Source of the DNA: Arthrobacter citreus
GTDB taxonomy: Bacteria > Actinomycetota > Actinomycetes > Actinomycetales > Micrococcaceae
Assembly: GCF_009192745.1 (NCBI RefSeq)
Contig: NZ_VTFV01000002.1
Location: 992,001-1,056,000, forward strand
Direction of reading: 5' to 3'
DNA: 64,000 bases
In this document: positions 8,310 through 16,287 of the stretch, piece after piece
Layout of the letters: every line of letters starts with the position of its first letter
How positions within the stretch are numbered: the stretch's first letter is position 1
Made by a program: the position numbers and the translations under genes
Notes under the pieces: generated by a model
Database searches by the model: none
Seen by the model: only the letters and a program-made list of their open reading frames with translations
What the model was told of the DNA's origin: nothing

Positions 8310-9692
8310 ATGAAGAATCGTCTTGCCCCTGCCCCTGCCGTTGCCGCAGCCGCCCCTGCAGGCCTGTCCCGCCGGAACATCCTTGCCCTGGCCGGCATCC
8401 TGGGCGGTTCTGCCGCACTGGCCGCCTGCGGCGGGCCGTCCACCGCCGGCACACCGGGAGCGGCGGAAACAGCGGGCACCGACTGGGCGTCCGTGACCCC
8501 CGCAAGGAAAATCACCTGGTGGTCAAACCACCCCGGAGCTTCCAAGCCGATCGAAGAAGAACTCATCCGCCGGTTCACCGCGGAAACCGGAATCGGAGTT
8601 GAACTGGTGACCGCCGGCGCCAACTACGACGAGGTTGCCCAGCGCTTCCAGGCCTCAGCCGGCACCAACAACGTGCCCGACCTCGTAGGCGCTTCCGACG
8701 TCTGGTGGTTCCGCTACATGATCAACGGCCAGATCCTCCCGGTCGACGACGTGGCGGCGCACCTGGGAATCGACACCGCGGACTACAACACCGGCCTGTA
8801 CAACGACTACGAGTTCAACGGAAACCACTGGGCCTTCCCCTACGCCCGTTCCACACCGCTTTTCTACTACAACCGCGACCTGTTCAAGGCGGCCGGACTG
8901 CCGGACCGTGCCCCGAAGACCTGGGACGAATACAACTCCTGGGCGCCGGCACTCGCAACAGCGAACGGCGGCGCGGTTCCCATGGCACTGGGCTCAGACA
9001 CTTCCTGGTCCGCCTGGTGGTTCTGCAACATCATGTGGGGTCTGGGCGGCCAGTACTCCCAGGAATGGAACATCACCCTGGATGATCCCAAGACCCTGGA
9101 AGCCGGGGAGTTCCTGCGCCGGATGATCCACCAGGACAAGTCCGTAGCCGTCTCCTCTGCGGACTATGTTGCCGACTTCACCGCCGGCGTCAGCACCTGC
9201 ACCATTGCCTCCACGGGATCACTGAGCGGCATCATGGAAGCTGCCACGTTCGACGTCGGCACGGGCTTCCTGCCCGAAGGGCCTGCAGGCCCGGCATGCC
9301 CCACCGGCGGCACCGGCATTGCCATCCCTGCTGATATATCCCCGGAGCAGCAGCTGGCCGCAGCCATGTTCCTGAAATTCATCGGTGAGCCCGAGCAGAC
9401 GGCGTACTTCTCCGCCAACACCGGCTACATGCCGGTGCGTACTTCCGCCGCGGACGGCGCCGAGATGCAGGCGGTCTACGCCAAGGCACCGCAGTTCCGC
9501 ACCGCCGTCGACCAGCTGGCGACCACCCGGGTCCAGGACTGGGCTCGTGCCTTCGTTCCCTCCGGCGACCAGCACTTGACCACGGCACTGGAGAAGATCA
9601 TGCTTCAGGACACACCCGCAGCGGACGCATTTGCCGCCGCAGCGGCAGCCATTGCCAAGTCCTTTGAGCAGAACGTTGAGCCGTACCTGTGA
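8310..9692 (+). CDS. Extracellular solute-binding lipoprotein (UgpB-like)
   Basis: A 460-aa substrate-binding protein. The signal region LSRRNILALAGILGGSAALAAC combines a twin-arginine motif with a lipobox (LAAC), so Tat export and lipidation are likely. The mature part has SBP family 1 features (ITWWSNHPGASKPIEEELIRRFTAETGI, WAFPYARSTPLFYYNRDLFKAAGL, AAAMFLKFIGEPEQTAYFSANTGYMPV); the last resembles UgpB. ATG at 8310 follows AAGGAAATC. It overlaps the GDPD gene by GTGA, which supports glycerophosphodiester or glycerol-3-phosphate as ligand. Confidence 0.87.
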   Translation: MKNRLAPAPAVAAAAPAGLSRRNILALAGILGGSAALAACGGPSTAGTPGAAETAGTDWASVTPARKITWWSNHPGASKPIEEELIRRFTAETGIGVELVTAGANYDEVAQRFQASAGTNNVPDLVGASDVWWFRYMINGQILPVDDVAAHLGIDTADYNTGLYNDYEFNGNHWAFPYARSTPLFYYNRDLFKAAGLPDRAPKTWDEYNSWAPALATANGGAVPMALGSDTSWSAWWFCNIMWGLGGQYSQEWNITLDDPKTLEAGEFLRRMIHQDKSVAVSSADYVADFTAGVSTCTIASTGSLSGIMEAATFDVGTGFLPEGPAGPACPTGGTGIAIPADISPEQQLAAAMFLKFIGEPEQTAYFSANTGYMPVRTSAADGAEMQAVYAKAPQFRTAVDQLATTRVQDWARAFVPSGDQHLTTALEKIMLQDTPAADAFAAAAAAIAKSFEQNVEPYL

Positions 9693-10438
9693 CCCTGGTG
9701 AATATCGCGCACCGAGGCAACTCCGCGCACACACCTGAAAACACCCTGGCCGCCTTCGCCTCTGCGGCGGCGGCCGGGGCCGGGATGATCGAGACAGACC
9801 TGCAGCTCAGTGCTGATGGCACCGTAGTGCTGATCCATGACGAGACCCTGAACCGGACTGCCGGACGGAACGGCCGCGTAGCGGACCTCACGGCGTCCGA
9901 GCTGCAGAGTGCAGACGCCGGATCCTGGTTCTCCCAGGACTATGCAGGGGAGCGCGTGCCGGTCCTGGCAGACCTGGTGGACTTCGCCGGCGGGCATCCG
10001 GAGCTGGGCTGGCTGCTTGAATTCAAGGGGGAGTGGAACCCGGACCAGGTTGCCGCTGCGGCAGGTACCCTGCGGGAAGCGGGGATAGCCGGGCGCTGCG
10101 TGCTCCAGGGTTTCTCGCGGCACACGGTTCGAAGCCTGCACGCGGCCGCGCCGGACATCGACCGCGGGCTGCTTCTGCCGGCCGCACCGGAACCTGCCGG
10201 GGAAGGGACGCTCCTGGAATTCCTGGCAGAAACCGCAAGCTCATATTGCAACCCCCACGGCGGGGTGCTGCAGGCATCTCCGCACCTGGTTTCCGTGCTG
10301 CAGGCCGCCAACGTCAAAGTCCTTGCCTGGACGCTGAACGAACCGGCCCAGTGGGAGCAGGCGGCCGCCGCGGGTGTGGACGGGGTCATTACCGACCGTC
10401 CCCAGGAGCTTGCAGACTGGTCCAGGACGTTCGCCTAA
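9689..10438 (+). CDS. Glycerophosphodiester phosphodiesterase (UgpQ-like)
   Basis: Hydrolyses glycerophosphodiesters to glycerol-3-phosphate and alcohol. GDPD motifs are clear in 249 aa: IAHRGNSAHTPENTLAAF (catalytic His, substrate Glu), MIETDLQLSADGTVVLIHDETLNRT (metal Glu/Asp and the second catalytic His), and the C-terminal VKVLAWTLNEPAQWEQAAAAGVDGVITDRPQEL. No signal peptide, so cytoplasmic. GTG start overlaps the binding-protein stop; it is the last gene of this operon. Confidence 0.93.
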   Translation: MTLVNIAHRGNSAHTPENTLAAFASAAAAGAGMIETDLQLSADGTVVLIHDETLNRTAGRNGRVADLTASELQSADAGSWFSQDYAGERVPVLADLVDFAGGHPELGWLLEFKGEWNPDQVAAAAGTLREAGIAGRCVLQGFSRHTVRSLHAAAPDIDRGLLLPAAPEPAGEGTLLEFLAETASSYCNPHGGVLQASPHLVSVLQAANVKVLAWTLNEPAQWEQAAAAGVDGVITDRPQELADWSRTFA

Positions 10439-10480
10439 GCTGGAACCCCGTCGTGCCGCGGCCGGAACCGGATGCGGGAT

Positions 10481-10509
10481 TTAACTTATCCGGGGCTGTG
10501 CCGTAGAGT
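10481..10509 (+). promoter_or_regulatory. Candidate promoter for infA and the alpha operon
   Basis: TTAACT (10481-10486), a 17-bp spacer, and TAGAGT (10504-10509) fit a housekeeping sigma promoter. It would give a 5' leader of about 130 nt before infA and restart ribosomal transcription downstream of the inserted ugp-like operon. Confidence 0.5.
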
Positions 10510-10647
10510 TATCTGTTGGTTGTCTCTACATTCGTGCCCTTTTCCAACCGGCTTCCGCCAGCTGGGACGGCGCTTGGGGAGAGACCATCAAACACCAAAA
10601 ACCGCCGCCTAAGGCAAATAAGGGCGGCACAGACGTTAGCGGAGGAT

Positions 10648-10869
10648 ATGGCCAAGAAAGACGGCGTCATAGAGATTGAGGGCTCGGTCAACGAAGCCCT
10701 GCCCAATGCGATGTTCCGCGTTGAGCTGGCCAATGGCCACATTGTGCTCGCACACATCTCGGGAAAGATGCGTCAACACTACATTCGCATCCTCCCCGGA
10801 GACCGCGTTGTGGTGGAACTTAGCCCGTACGACCTCACCCGAGGCCGTATCGTCTACCGCTACAAGTAA
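10648..10869 (+). CDS. infA: Translation initiation factor IF-1
   Basis: A 73-residue single OB-fold protein that binds the 30S A site. [42 protein letters not shown] and the ending [22 protein letters not shown] are near-invariant. ATG 10648 follows GGAGGAT; upstream in-frame codons back to 10516 are not conserved. In many actinobacteria infA directly follows map; here about 5.8 kb separates them. Confidence 0.97.
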   Translation: MAKKDGVIEIEGSVNEALPNAMFRVELANGHIVLAHISGKMRQHYIRILPGDRVVVELSPYDLTRGRIVYRYK

Positions 10870-10940
10870 CAACCAAGGCTCCGGTCCGCTCCTTCAGGAG
10901 GGGGCTGGAGTTCAACCCTGCAACCACGCAAAGGAAAACC

Positions 10941-11054
10941 ATGAAGGTCCAGCCGAGCGTCAAGCAGATCTGCGATAAGTGCAAGGTGATTCGCCGTAAC
11001 GGCCGAGTCATGGTGATCTGCGAGAACCCGCGCCACAAGCAGCGCCAGGGCTAA
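10941..11054 (+). CDS. rpmJ: 50S ribosomal protein L36
   Basis: A 37-residue zinc-ribbon protein. [37 protein letters not shown] contains the C-x2-C...C-x4-H ligands (C11, C14, C27, H32), so this is the zinc-binding form. ATG 10941 follows AAAGGAAAACC. It is located between infA and rpsM as usual. Confidence 0.97.
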   Translation: MKVQPSVKQICDKCKVIRRNGRVMVICENPRHKQRQG

Positions 11055-11066
11055 ATAGCGGCTACT

Positions 11067-11089
11067 GTTCCGGCCCCCGCGGCCGGAAC
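11067..11089 (+). terminator. Hairpin after rpmJ
   Basis: GTTCCGGCC (11067-11075) and GGCCGGAAC (11081-11089) form a perfect 9-bp stem with a 5-nt loop. No T-tract follows, so it may be a weak terminator or a processing/stability element between rpmJ and rpsM. Confidence 0.4.
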
Positions 11090-11101
11090 GCGCTCCCAGC
11101 C

Positions 11102-11147
11102 CACGCGTAGTAATTGAATATGAGCAGTACAGCGTCTGATACGCGTG
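11102..11147 (+). promoter_or_regulatory. Candidate rpsM promoter framed by an inverted repeat
   Basis: TTGAAT (11114-11119), 17 bp, TGATAC (11137-11142) resemble a sigma-A promoter. Perfect 8-bp arms CACGCGTA (11102-11109) and TACGCGTG (11140-11147) flank it, with the right arm covering the -10 region. This could drive rpsM-rpsK-rpoA-rplQ; the inverted repeat may be an operator. Confidence 0.4.
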
Positions 11148-11235
11148 ACGCATACCCCCGGTACGGAGGCCGGGGACCTGGAAACAGGGACGTACTGCTT
11201 CAGACCTCCGGTAACACCAAAGGAGAACCGCCAAT

Positions 11236-11613
11236 ATGGCACGTCTCGCCGGCGTAGACATTCCCCGCGAAAAGCGGGTTGTCATTGCGCTTACCTACAT
11301 CTACGGCGTGGGCAAGACCCGTGCAGAGCAGACCCTGGCAGAGACCGGCATCAGCCCGGACACTCGCGTCAAGGACCTCACCGATGCTGAACTCGTTCAG
11401 CTGCGTGACTACATCGAGGGCAACTTCAAGGTTGAGGGTGACCTCCGCCGCGAGGTGGCCGCCGACATCCGCCGCAAGGTAGAGATCGGCAGCTACCAGG
11501 GCATCCGCCACCGCCGCGGCATGCCTGTCCATGGCCAGCGCACCAAGACCAACGCTCGTACCCGCAAGGGCCCGAAGCGCACCGTTGCCGGTAAGAAGAA
11601 GGCCGGCCGCTAA
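11236..11613 (+). CDS. rpsM: 30S ribosomal protein S13
   Basis: S13 (125 aa) contacts the P-site tRNA and bridges to the 50[31 protein letters not shown] contains the helix-two-turn-helix start, and the basic C-terminal tail [35 protein letters not shown] is characteristic. Good RBS AAAGGAGAACC. Confidence 0.98.
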   Translation: MARLAGVDIPREKRVVIALTYIYGVGKTRAEQTLAETGISPDTRVKDLTDAELVQLRDYIEGNFKVEGDLRREVAADIRRKVEIGSYQGIRHRRGMPVHGQRTKTNARTRKGPKRTVAGKKKAGR

Positions 11614-11680
11614 ATAACGCGGTCCAGGCCATGACCTGCACAGCCAGGTCACCTAAACCAAACTCTTTGTAGGAGAAGTA

Positions 11681-12082
11681 ATGCCCCCCAAGACTCGTGG
11701 AGCGGTACGCAAGCCGCGTCGCAAGGATAAGAAGAATATCGCGCTGGGCCAGGCGCATATCAAGAGCACGTTCAACAACACCATCGTGTCCATCACGGAC
11801 CCGACCGGTGCTGTTATCTCATGGGCTTCCGCCGGTGAGGTTGGCTTCAAGGGCTCCCGTAAGTCCACCCCGTTCGCCGCGCAGATGGCTGCTGAAGCCG
11901 CTGCCAAGCGTGCACAGGAGCACGGCGTCCGCAAGGTCGACGTCTTCGTGAAGGGTCCGGGATCCGGGCGCGAGACCGCGATCCGTTCGCTGCAGGCCAC
12001 CGGCCTGGAAGTTGGCACCATCCAGGATGTCACCCCGAGCGCACACAACGGCTGCCGTCCCCCGAAGCGCCGCCGCGTCTAA
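11681..12082 (+). CDS. rpsK: 30S ribosomal protein S11
   Basis: S11 (133 aa), a platform protein near the mRNA exit site. Conserved [47 protein letters not shown] and the ending [28 protein letters not shown] is seven bases before ATG. It is followed by a long structured intercistronic region before rpoA. Confidence 0.98.
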   Translation: MPPKTRGAVRKPRRKDKKNIALGQAHIKSTFNNTIVSITDPTGAVISWASAGEVGFKGSRKSTPFAAQMAAEAAAKRAQEHGVRKVDVFVKGPGSGRETAIRSLQATGLEVGTIQDVTPSAHNGCRPPKRRRV

Positions 12083-12100
12083 TTCGCATTCGTTGCCGGT

Positions 12101-12154
12101 GCCTGTGCCGCGCTTCGGTCTCCTGTACAGCAGGGGACCGGGCGCGGCACAGGC
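12101..12154 (+). promoter_or_regulatory. Long extended hairpin between rpsK and rpoA
   Basis: GCCTGTGCCGCGC (12101-12113) pairs perfectly with GCGCGGCACAGGC (12142-12154), and the interior CGGTCTCCTG/CAGGGGACCG extends the stem with one G-U pair. There is no T-run after it. It may set the ratio of ribosomal protein to RNA polymerase alpha mRNA by processing or partial termination. Confidence 0.6.
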
Positions 12155-12265
12155 CCGGGTGCGAGGCTGCTAGCCGTCCAAGACGCGCGCGGGGTGTCCC
12201 CGTCGTCGTCGTTTCCACCATTTGTGTTGCGTCATATAGCGGACGCTCGCTGAAAGGAAATGCAA

Positions 12266-13276
12266 GTGCTCATTGCACAGCGCCCCACCCTCACTGAAGA
12301 AGTAGTAGCCGACAACCGCTCCCGGTTCATCATCGAACCGCTGGAGCCGGGCTTCGGCTACACGCTTGGCAACTCGCTTCGCCGTACGCTCCTTTCCTCC
12401 ATCCCCGGTGCTGCCGTAACCAGCATCCGGATCGATGGAGTTCTGCATGAGTTCACCACCGTTCCGGGCGTTAAGGAGGATGTCACTGAGATCATCCTGA
12501 ACGTCAAGAACCTCTCGGTGTCCTCCGAGCACGACGAGCCCGTCGTGGCCTACCTGCGCAAGCAGGGCCCCGGCGTCGTCACTGCCGCGGACATTGCTCC
12601 GCCGGCCGGCGTCGAGTTCCACAACCCGGATCTGCACATCGCCACCCTGAACTCGAAGGGCAAGTTCGAACTCGAACTGACCATCGAGCGTGGACGCGGC
12701 TATGTTTCCGCAAGCCAGAACAAGTCCGGCGACCAGGAGATCGGCCGCATTCCGGTTGACTCCATCTACTCGCCGGTCCTGAAGGTGACCTTCCGCGTGG
12801 AAGCCACCCGTGTCGAGCAGCGCACCGACTTCGACCGCCTGATCGTCGACGTCGAAACCAAGGACGCCATTGCACCGCGCGACGCTGTCGCCTCTGCAGG
12901 CACCACCCTGGTTGAGCTTTTCGGCCTGGCACGTGAACTGAACACCGCAGCTGAAGGCATCGAAATTGGCCCGAGCCCGACGGACGCCGCACTGGCAGCC
13001 GACATGGCCCTGCCGATTGAGGACCTTGAGCTGACCGTGCGCTCCTACAACTGCCTCAAGCGCGAAGGCATCCACACCGTGGGTGAACTCGTAGCCCGCT
13101 CCGAGGCTGACCTGATGGACATCCGCAACTTCGGTGCGAAGTCCATCGACGAGGTGAAGGCGAAGCTGGTTGAACTGGGTCTGTCCCTGAAGGATTCCCC
13201 TCCCGGGTTTGATCTGGCCGCCCACGCCGCAGCCATCGAAGAGGACGAGTCCGAGTTCTCGGACGACGAGCTCTAA
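12266..13276 (+). CDS. rpoA: DNA-directed RNA polymerase subunit alpha
   Basis: The alpha subunit (336 aa) nucleates RNA polymerase assembly. N-terminal domain: [34 protein letters not shown] with the dimerisation helix. C-terminal domain: [46 protein letters not shown], the helix-hairpin-helix module that binds UP elements and activators, then an acidic tail. GTG at 12266 is preferred to ATG 12260 because AAAGGA abuts the ATG but is correctly spaced for GTG, giving the usual MLIAQRPTL start. Confidence 0.97.
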   Translation: MLIAQRPTLTEEVVADNRSRFIIEPLEPGFGYTLGNSLRRTLLSSIPGAAVTSIRIDGVLHEFTTVPGVKEDVTEIILNVKNLSVSSEHDEPVVAYLRKQGPGVVTAADIAPPAGVEFHNPDLHIATLNSKGKFELELTIERGRGYVSASQNKSGDQEIGRIPVDSIYSPVLKVTFRVEATRVEQRTDFDRLIVDVETKDAIAPRDAVASAGTTLVELFGLARELNTAAEGIEIGPSPTDAALAADMALPIEDLELTVRSYNCLKREGIHTVGELVARSEADLMDIRNFGAKSIDEVKAKLVELGLSLKDSPPGFDLAAHAAAIEEDESEFSDDEL

Positions 13277-13341
13277 ACACGCAAAATCTTGCCGTAAGTG
13301 CCACGAGGTACTTCAGCGGCACCGTTTGAGGAGAAAATGTA

Positions 13342-13908
13342 ATGCCTACACCCACCAAGGGTAAGCGCCTCGGAGGCAGCCCGGCTCACCAGCGCCTGAT
13401 GCTGGCGAACCTGGCAGCCCAGCTGTTCGAGCACAAGCAGATCACCACCACGGTGACCAAGGCCAAGCGCCTGCGCCCGTACGCCGAGCGCCTGATCACC
13501 TTCGCAAAGCGTGGAGACCTGTCTTCCCGCCGCCGCGTCCTGGCTCTGATCTCTGACAAGGGCCTCGTTCACGAGCTCTTCACCGAGATCGCACCGGCCG
13601 TTGCACAGCGCGACGGCGGCTACACCCGCATCACCAAGATCGGCAACCGCAAGGGCGACAACGCTCCCATGGCCGTCATCGAACTGGTGCTGGAACCGCT
13701 TTCCGCCAAGCAGTCCGTCGTAGCAGAGGCATCCACCGCTGCTGCTGCCGCTGCTCCGGTTGCCGAGTCCGCCGATTCGGCTGACTCCAGCGATTCCGCT
13801 GAGTCTGCAGACTCCGCAGAGTCCGCTGATTCCGCAGAGTCCGCTGATTCAGCAGAGTCCGCTGACTCTGCTGATGAAGCTGCTGAGGAAACCGAAGAGA
13901 AGAAGTAA
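13342..13908 (+). CDS. rplQ: 50S ribosomal protein L17 with Ser/Asp/Ala-rich repeat tail
   Basis: The L17 core occupies residues 1-122 ([46 protein letters not shown]...[10 protein letters not shown]). The next 65 residues are a low-complexity acidic tail built from repeated [10 protein letters not shown] units and ending EETEEKK. The family is usually about 120-190 aa; actinobacterial L17 often has a tail, but this one is strikingly repetitive at the DNA level. RBS GAGGAGAAAATGTA. Confidence 0.96.
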   Translation: MPTPTKGKRLGGSPAHQRLMLANLAAQLFEHKQITTTVTKAKRLRPYAERLITFAKRGDLSSRRRVLALISDKGLVHELFTEIAPAVAQRDGGYTRITKIGNRKGDNAPMAVIELVLEPLSAKQSVVAEASTAAAAAAPVAESADSADSSDSAESADSAESADSAESADSAESADSADEAAEETEEKK

Positions 13909-13933
13909 TTCTCTGATTTCAACGCTGTGCCCT

Positions 13934-13939
13934 TAATAT
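13934..13939 (+). promoter_or_regulatory. -10 element for leaderless truA mRNA
   Basis: TAATAT, the best -10 hexamer in this region, lies six bases before the truA ATG (13946). Transcription should begin at the A of the start codon. There is no Shine-Dalgarno sequence. Confidence 0.65.
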
Positions 13940-13945
13940 TGGGGT

Positions 13946-14875
13946 ATGACGATCGAGAGGCCCGCTGTCCCTAACCCGGACGGCGGGCCTCTTCGTGTTC
14001 GGCTGGACCTCTCCTACGATGGAGGACCCTTTGCCGGCTGGGCCACCCAGCCAGGCCTGCTGACAGTTCAGGGGACACTGGAGACTGCCCTGGCGGTCCT
14101 CTTCCGCCGTCCCGTGCGTGTCACGGTAGCGGGAAGGACCGACGCTGGAGTTCACGCACGCGGCCAGGTGGTCCACTTTGACGCCACGGCCAATGAATGG
14201 GCGGCCCTTGCCCGGAGCACGGACCTTCAGCCTGCAGAAGCCTTCAAACGCCGCCTGCGCGGGGTCCTGAACCGCGAGCTGACAGTGCCCCTCAAGGCAG
14301 CCGGCTTGTCCCGGCGCGCAGTCGAGGCCATGGCCGGTGCCGTCGAGGTCCATGAAGCATCAATCGCGCCGGAGGGCTTCGACGCCCGCTTCTCGGCGCT
14401 GTGGCGCCGCTACAGCTACCGCATCGCGGACCGCCAGCAGGACTGGGATCCGCTGCAGCGCGGCATCATCCTGTGGCATAAGACGGAGCTGGATGAAGCA
14501 GCCATGAACGAGGCCGCTTCGGGCGTGCTCGGCGTGCAGGATTTCCTTTCCTTCTGTAAACCCCGTGAACGTGCCACGACTATCCGTGAACTGCAGGAGT
14601 TCGAGTTCACCAGACGGGACGACGGCATCCTCGAAGCACGGCTGAAGGCGGATGCCTTCTGTCACAACATGGTTCGGTCCCTGATTGGCGGAGCGCTGCT
14701 CGTTGGCACGGGGGAGAGGCGTCCGGGGTGGCTGGCCGAGCGGATGTTCGCTCGGATCCGGGATTCAAAATCCAAGCTGGCCCCGCCCCACCCGCTGGTC
14801 CTTGAAGAAGTGAAGTACCCGGGAGCCGCAGAGCTCAGTGCCAGGGCGGAAACAACACGGGCACTCAGGGAATAG
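13946..14875 (+). CDS. truA: tRNA pseudouridine(38-40) synthase TruA
   Basis: Converts uridines 38-40 of the anticodon arm to pseudouridine. Conserved LRVRLDLSYDGGPFAGWATQPG, then VAGRTDAGVHARGQVVHFD with the catalytic Asp in GRTDAGVHA, and the C-terminal DAFCHNMVRSLIGGALLVGTG. At 309 aa it is longer than E. coli TruA, with acidic inserts. ATG 13946 is the only start that keeps the conserved first strand, yet the first 16 codons overlap a perfect terminator-like hairpin (13956-13992). Confidence 0.94.
   Translation: MTIERPAVPNPDGGPLRVRLDLSYDGGPFAGWATQPGLLTVQGTLETALAVLFRRPVRVTVAGRTDAGVHARGQVVHFDATANEWAALARSTDLQPAEAFKRRLRGVLNRELTVPLKAAGLSRRAVEAMAGAVEVHEASIAPEGFDARFSALWRRYSYRIADRQQDWDPLQRGIILWHKTELDEAAMNEAASGVLGVQDFLSFCKPRERATTIRELQEFEFTRRDDGILEARLKADAFCHNMVRSLIGGALLVGTGERRPGWLAERMFARIRDSKSKLAPPHPLVLEEVKYPGAAELSARAETTRALRE
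13956..13992 (+). terminator. Terminator-like hairpin after rplQ, inside the truA start
   Basis: A 15-bp stem (13956-13970 with 13978-13992, one G-U pair) with a 7-nt loop is the only strong hairpin after rplQ and is the likely end of the alpha operon. It lies within codons 4-16 of truA. Only a weak T-rich stretch (TCGTGTT) follows. Confidence 0.6.
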
Positions 14876-14909
14876 AATGGTCCCAGGCAGTGGCATGCCT
14901 GCCGGGACT

Positions 14910-14938
14910 TTGACCAGACCCGGCAAGCAGGCTATTGT
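14910..14938 (+). promoter_or_regulatory. Strong promoter for rplM-rpsI
   Basis: TTGACC (14910-14915), exactly 17 bp, TATTGT (14933-14938). This is close to the vegetative consensus and would start transcription near 14945, giving a leader of about 210 nt before rplM. Confidence 0.72.
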
Positions 14939-14944
14939 TTATAG

Positions 14945-15153
14945 TCGTTGTGCGTGTCCTACCTCGATAGGCCTATGCCCACGGGAGCGGCTCAGTTGCA
15001 GAGCCACCTGGCCCCGGGGAGATAGCCGAGATCTCAGGACCACTGGTTAATTCAGTCCTCACCTGACCATCCGGTAACGCATAGAGAAGCTGCACTGCGT
15101 ATGGCATCCATACGCGGCGCGCCACCTAAGAAGAAGAAACGAAGGCAAAAACC
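14945..15153 (+). promoter_or_regulatory. Structured 5' leader of rplM-rpsI
   Basis: The untranslated leader has several hairpins: GGCTC/GAGCC (14989-14993 with 15001-15005), an AGGAC/GTCCT pairing near 15037-15060, and a perfect 8-bp GCGTATGG/CCATACGC stem (15097-15104 with 15108-15115) ahead of the purine-rich RBS region. Long structured leaders of ribosomal operons often bind a repressor ribosomal protein; that role here is inference. Confidence 0.4.
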
Positions 15154-15597
15154 GTGCGTACGTACACCCCGAAGCCCGGCGACATCAACCGCCAGTGGCA
15201 CGTCATTGACGCCACCGACGTTGTCCTAGGCCGTCTTGCCAGCCAGACCGCAACACTGCTGCGCGGAAAGCACAAGCCGACCTTTGCTCCCCACATGGAC
15301 ATGGGCGATTTCGTCATCATCATCAACGCTGAGAAGGTTGCCCTGACCGGCGCCAAGCTCGAACAGAAGCGTGCCTACCGCCACTCGGGTTTCCCGGGCG
15401 GCCTGTCCTCCGTCAACTACGCCGAACTGCTGGAGAAGAACCCGGTGCGCGCAGTTGAGAAGGCCATCCGCGGCATGCTGCCCAAGAATTCCCTTGCTGC
15501 ACAGCAGATGGGCAAGCTGAAGGTGTACAAGGGTGCCGAGCACCCGCACGCCGCCCAGCAGCCCAAGACCTTCGAAATCACCCAGGTCGCCCAGTAG
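15154..15597 (+). CDS. rplM: 50S ribosomal protein L13
   Basis: L13 (147 aa), an early-assembly protein. [62 protein letters not shown] is the family core, with [30 protein letters not shown] near the end. GTG start behind GAAGGCAAAAACC. Followed 39 bp later by rpsI, the conserved pair. Confidence 0.98.
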   Translation: MRTYTPKPGDINRQWHVIDATDVVLGRLASQTATLLRGKHKPTFAPHMDMGDFVIIINAEKVALTGAKLEQKRAYRHSGFPGGLSSVNYAELLEKNPVRAVEKAIRGMLPKNSLAAQQMGKLKVYKGAEHPHAAQQPKTFEITQVAQ

Positions 15598-15636
15598 TTC
15601 TGGCCCGCCAACTAAGAAATTAATTCAAGGAGAATC

Positions 15637-16134
15637 GTGGCTCAGAACACTGAAGAGCTGAATGAAAACACCGAGGAGCTCACCAGCTACACCTCGGAAA
15701 CCCCTGACGCTGCCGAATCGGCCGTCAAGGAACGCCCGGCCCTGACCGTTGCAGGTTCCGCAGTTGGCCGCCGCAAGGAAGCAATCGCCCGCGTGCGCGT
15801 TGTCCCCGGCACCGGCAAGTGGATCGTTAACGGCCGCGAACTGGCTGACTACTTCCCGAACAAGCTGCACCAGCAGGAAGTTAATGAGCCGTTCAAGCTC
15901 CTCGACCTCGACGGCGCCTACGACGTCATCGCCCGTATCCACGGCGGCGGCGCCTCCGGCCAGGCCGGCGCACTGCGTCTCGGCGTGGCACGCTCGCTGA
16001 ACGAGATCGACCGCGAAAACAACCGCCCGGCACTGAAGAAGGCCGGCTTCCTGACTCGTGACGCCCGCGTCATCGAGCGCAAGAAGGCTGGTCTCAAGAA
16101 GGCCCGCAAGGCGCCTCAGTACTCCAAGCGCTAA
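15637..16134 (+). CDS. rpsI: 30S ribosomal protein S9
   Basis: S9 (165 aa); its C-terminal tail reaches the P-site tRNA. Residues 1-40 form an acidic extension ([27 protein letters not shown]) seen in actinobacterial S9. The core starts at [25 protein letters not shown] and ends in the invariant [20 protein letters not shown] start behind AAGGAGAATC. Confidence 0.98.
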   Translation: MAQNTEELNENTEELTSYTSETPDAAESAVKERPALTVAGSAVGRRKEAIARVRVVPGTGKWIVNGRELADYFPNKLHQQEVNEPFKLLDLDGAYDVIARIHGGGASGQAGALRLGVARSLNEIDRENNRPALKKAGFLTRDARVIERKKAGLKKARKAPQYSKR

Positions 16135-16144
16135 AACGCGCCTA

Positions 16145-16180
16145 CCCAATCGGCTGCCGCTGGCGCGTCAGCCGATTGGG
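16145..16180 (+). terminator. First hairpin after rpsI
   Basis: CCCAATCGGCTG (16145-16156) and CAGCCGATTGGG (16169-16180) form a perfect 12-bp stem. No immediate T-tract; a TTTT lies about 13 nt further on. Confidence 0.6.
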
Positions 16181-16251
16181 GCCCTCGGCGCCTTTTGGCG
16201 CTTGGCTTCACAAGCGCTGATTCAGTGCTTGTTGTTGGACCAGAGGGTTAT

Positions 16252-16287
16252 ACAGAAGGCCCCCGGCATTTGCCGGGGGCCTTCTGT
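16252..16287 (+). terminator. Second, very strong hairpin after rpsI
   Basis: A perfect 17-bp inverted repeat (16252-16268 with 16271-16287) folds into an extremely stable stem. It can act in both directions. With the first hairpin it isolates rplM-rpsI from glmM. Confidence 0.75.

Noticed and set aside
12170-13225. Long minus-strand frame across rpoA
   Set aside because: Antisense shadow of rpoA with no recognised domain.
14989-15005. GGCTC-loop-GAGCC that looks like a tRNA D-arm
   Set aside because: No anticodon arm, T-arm or acceptor stem follows; it lies in the rplM leader.
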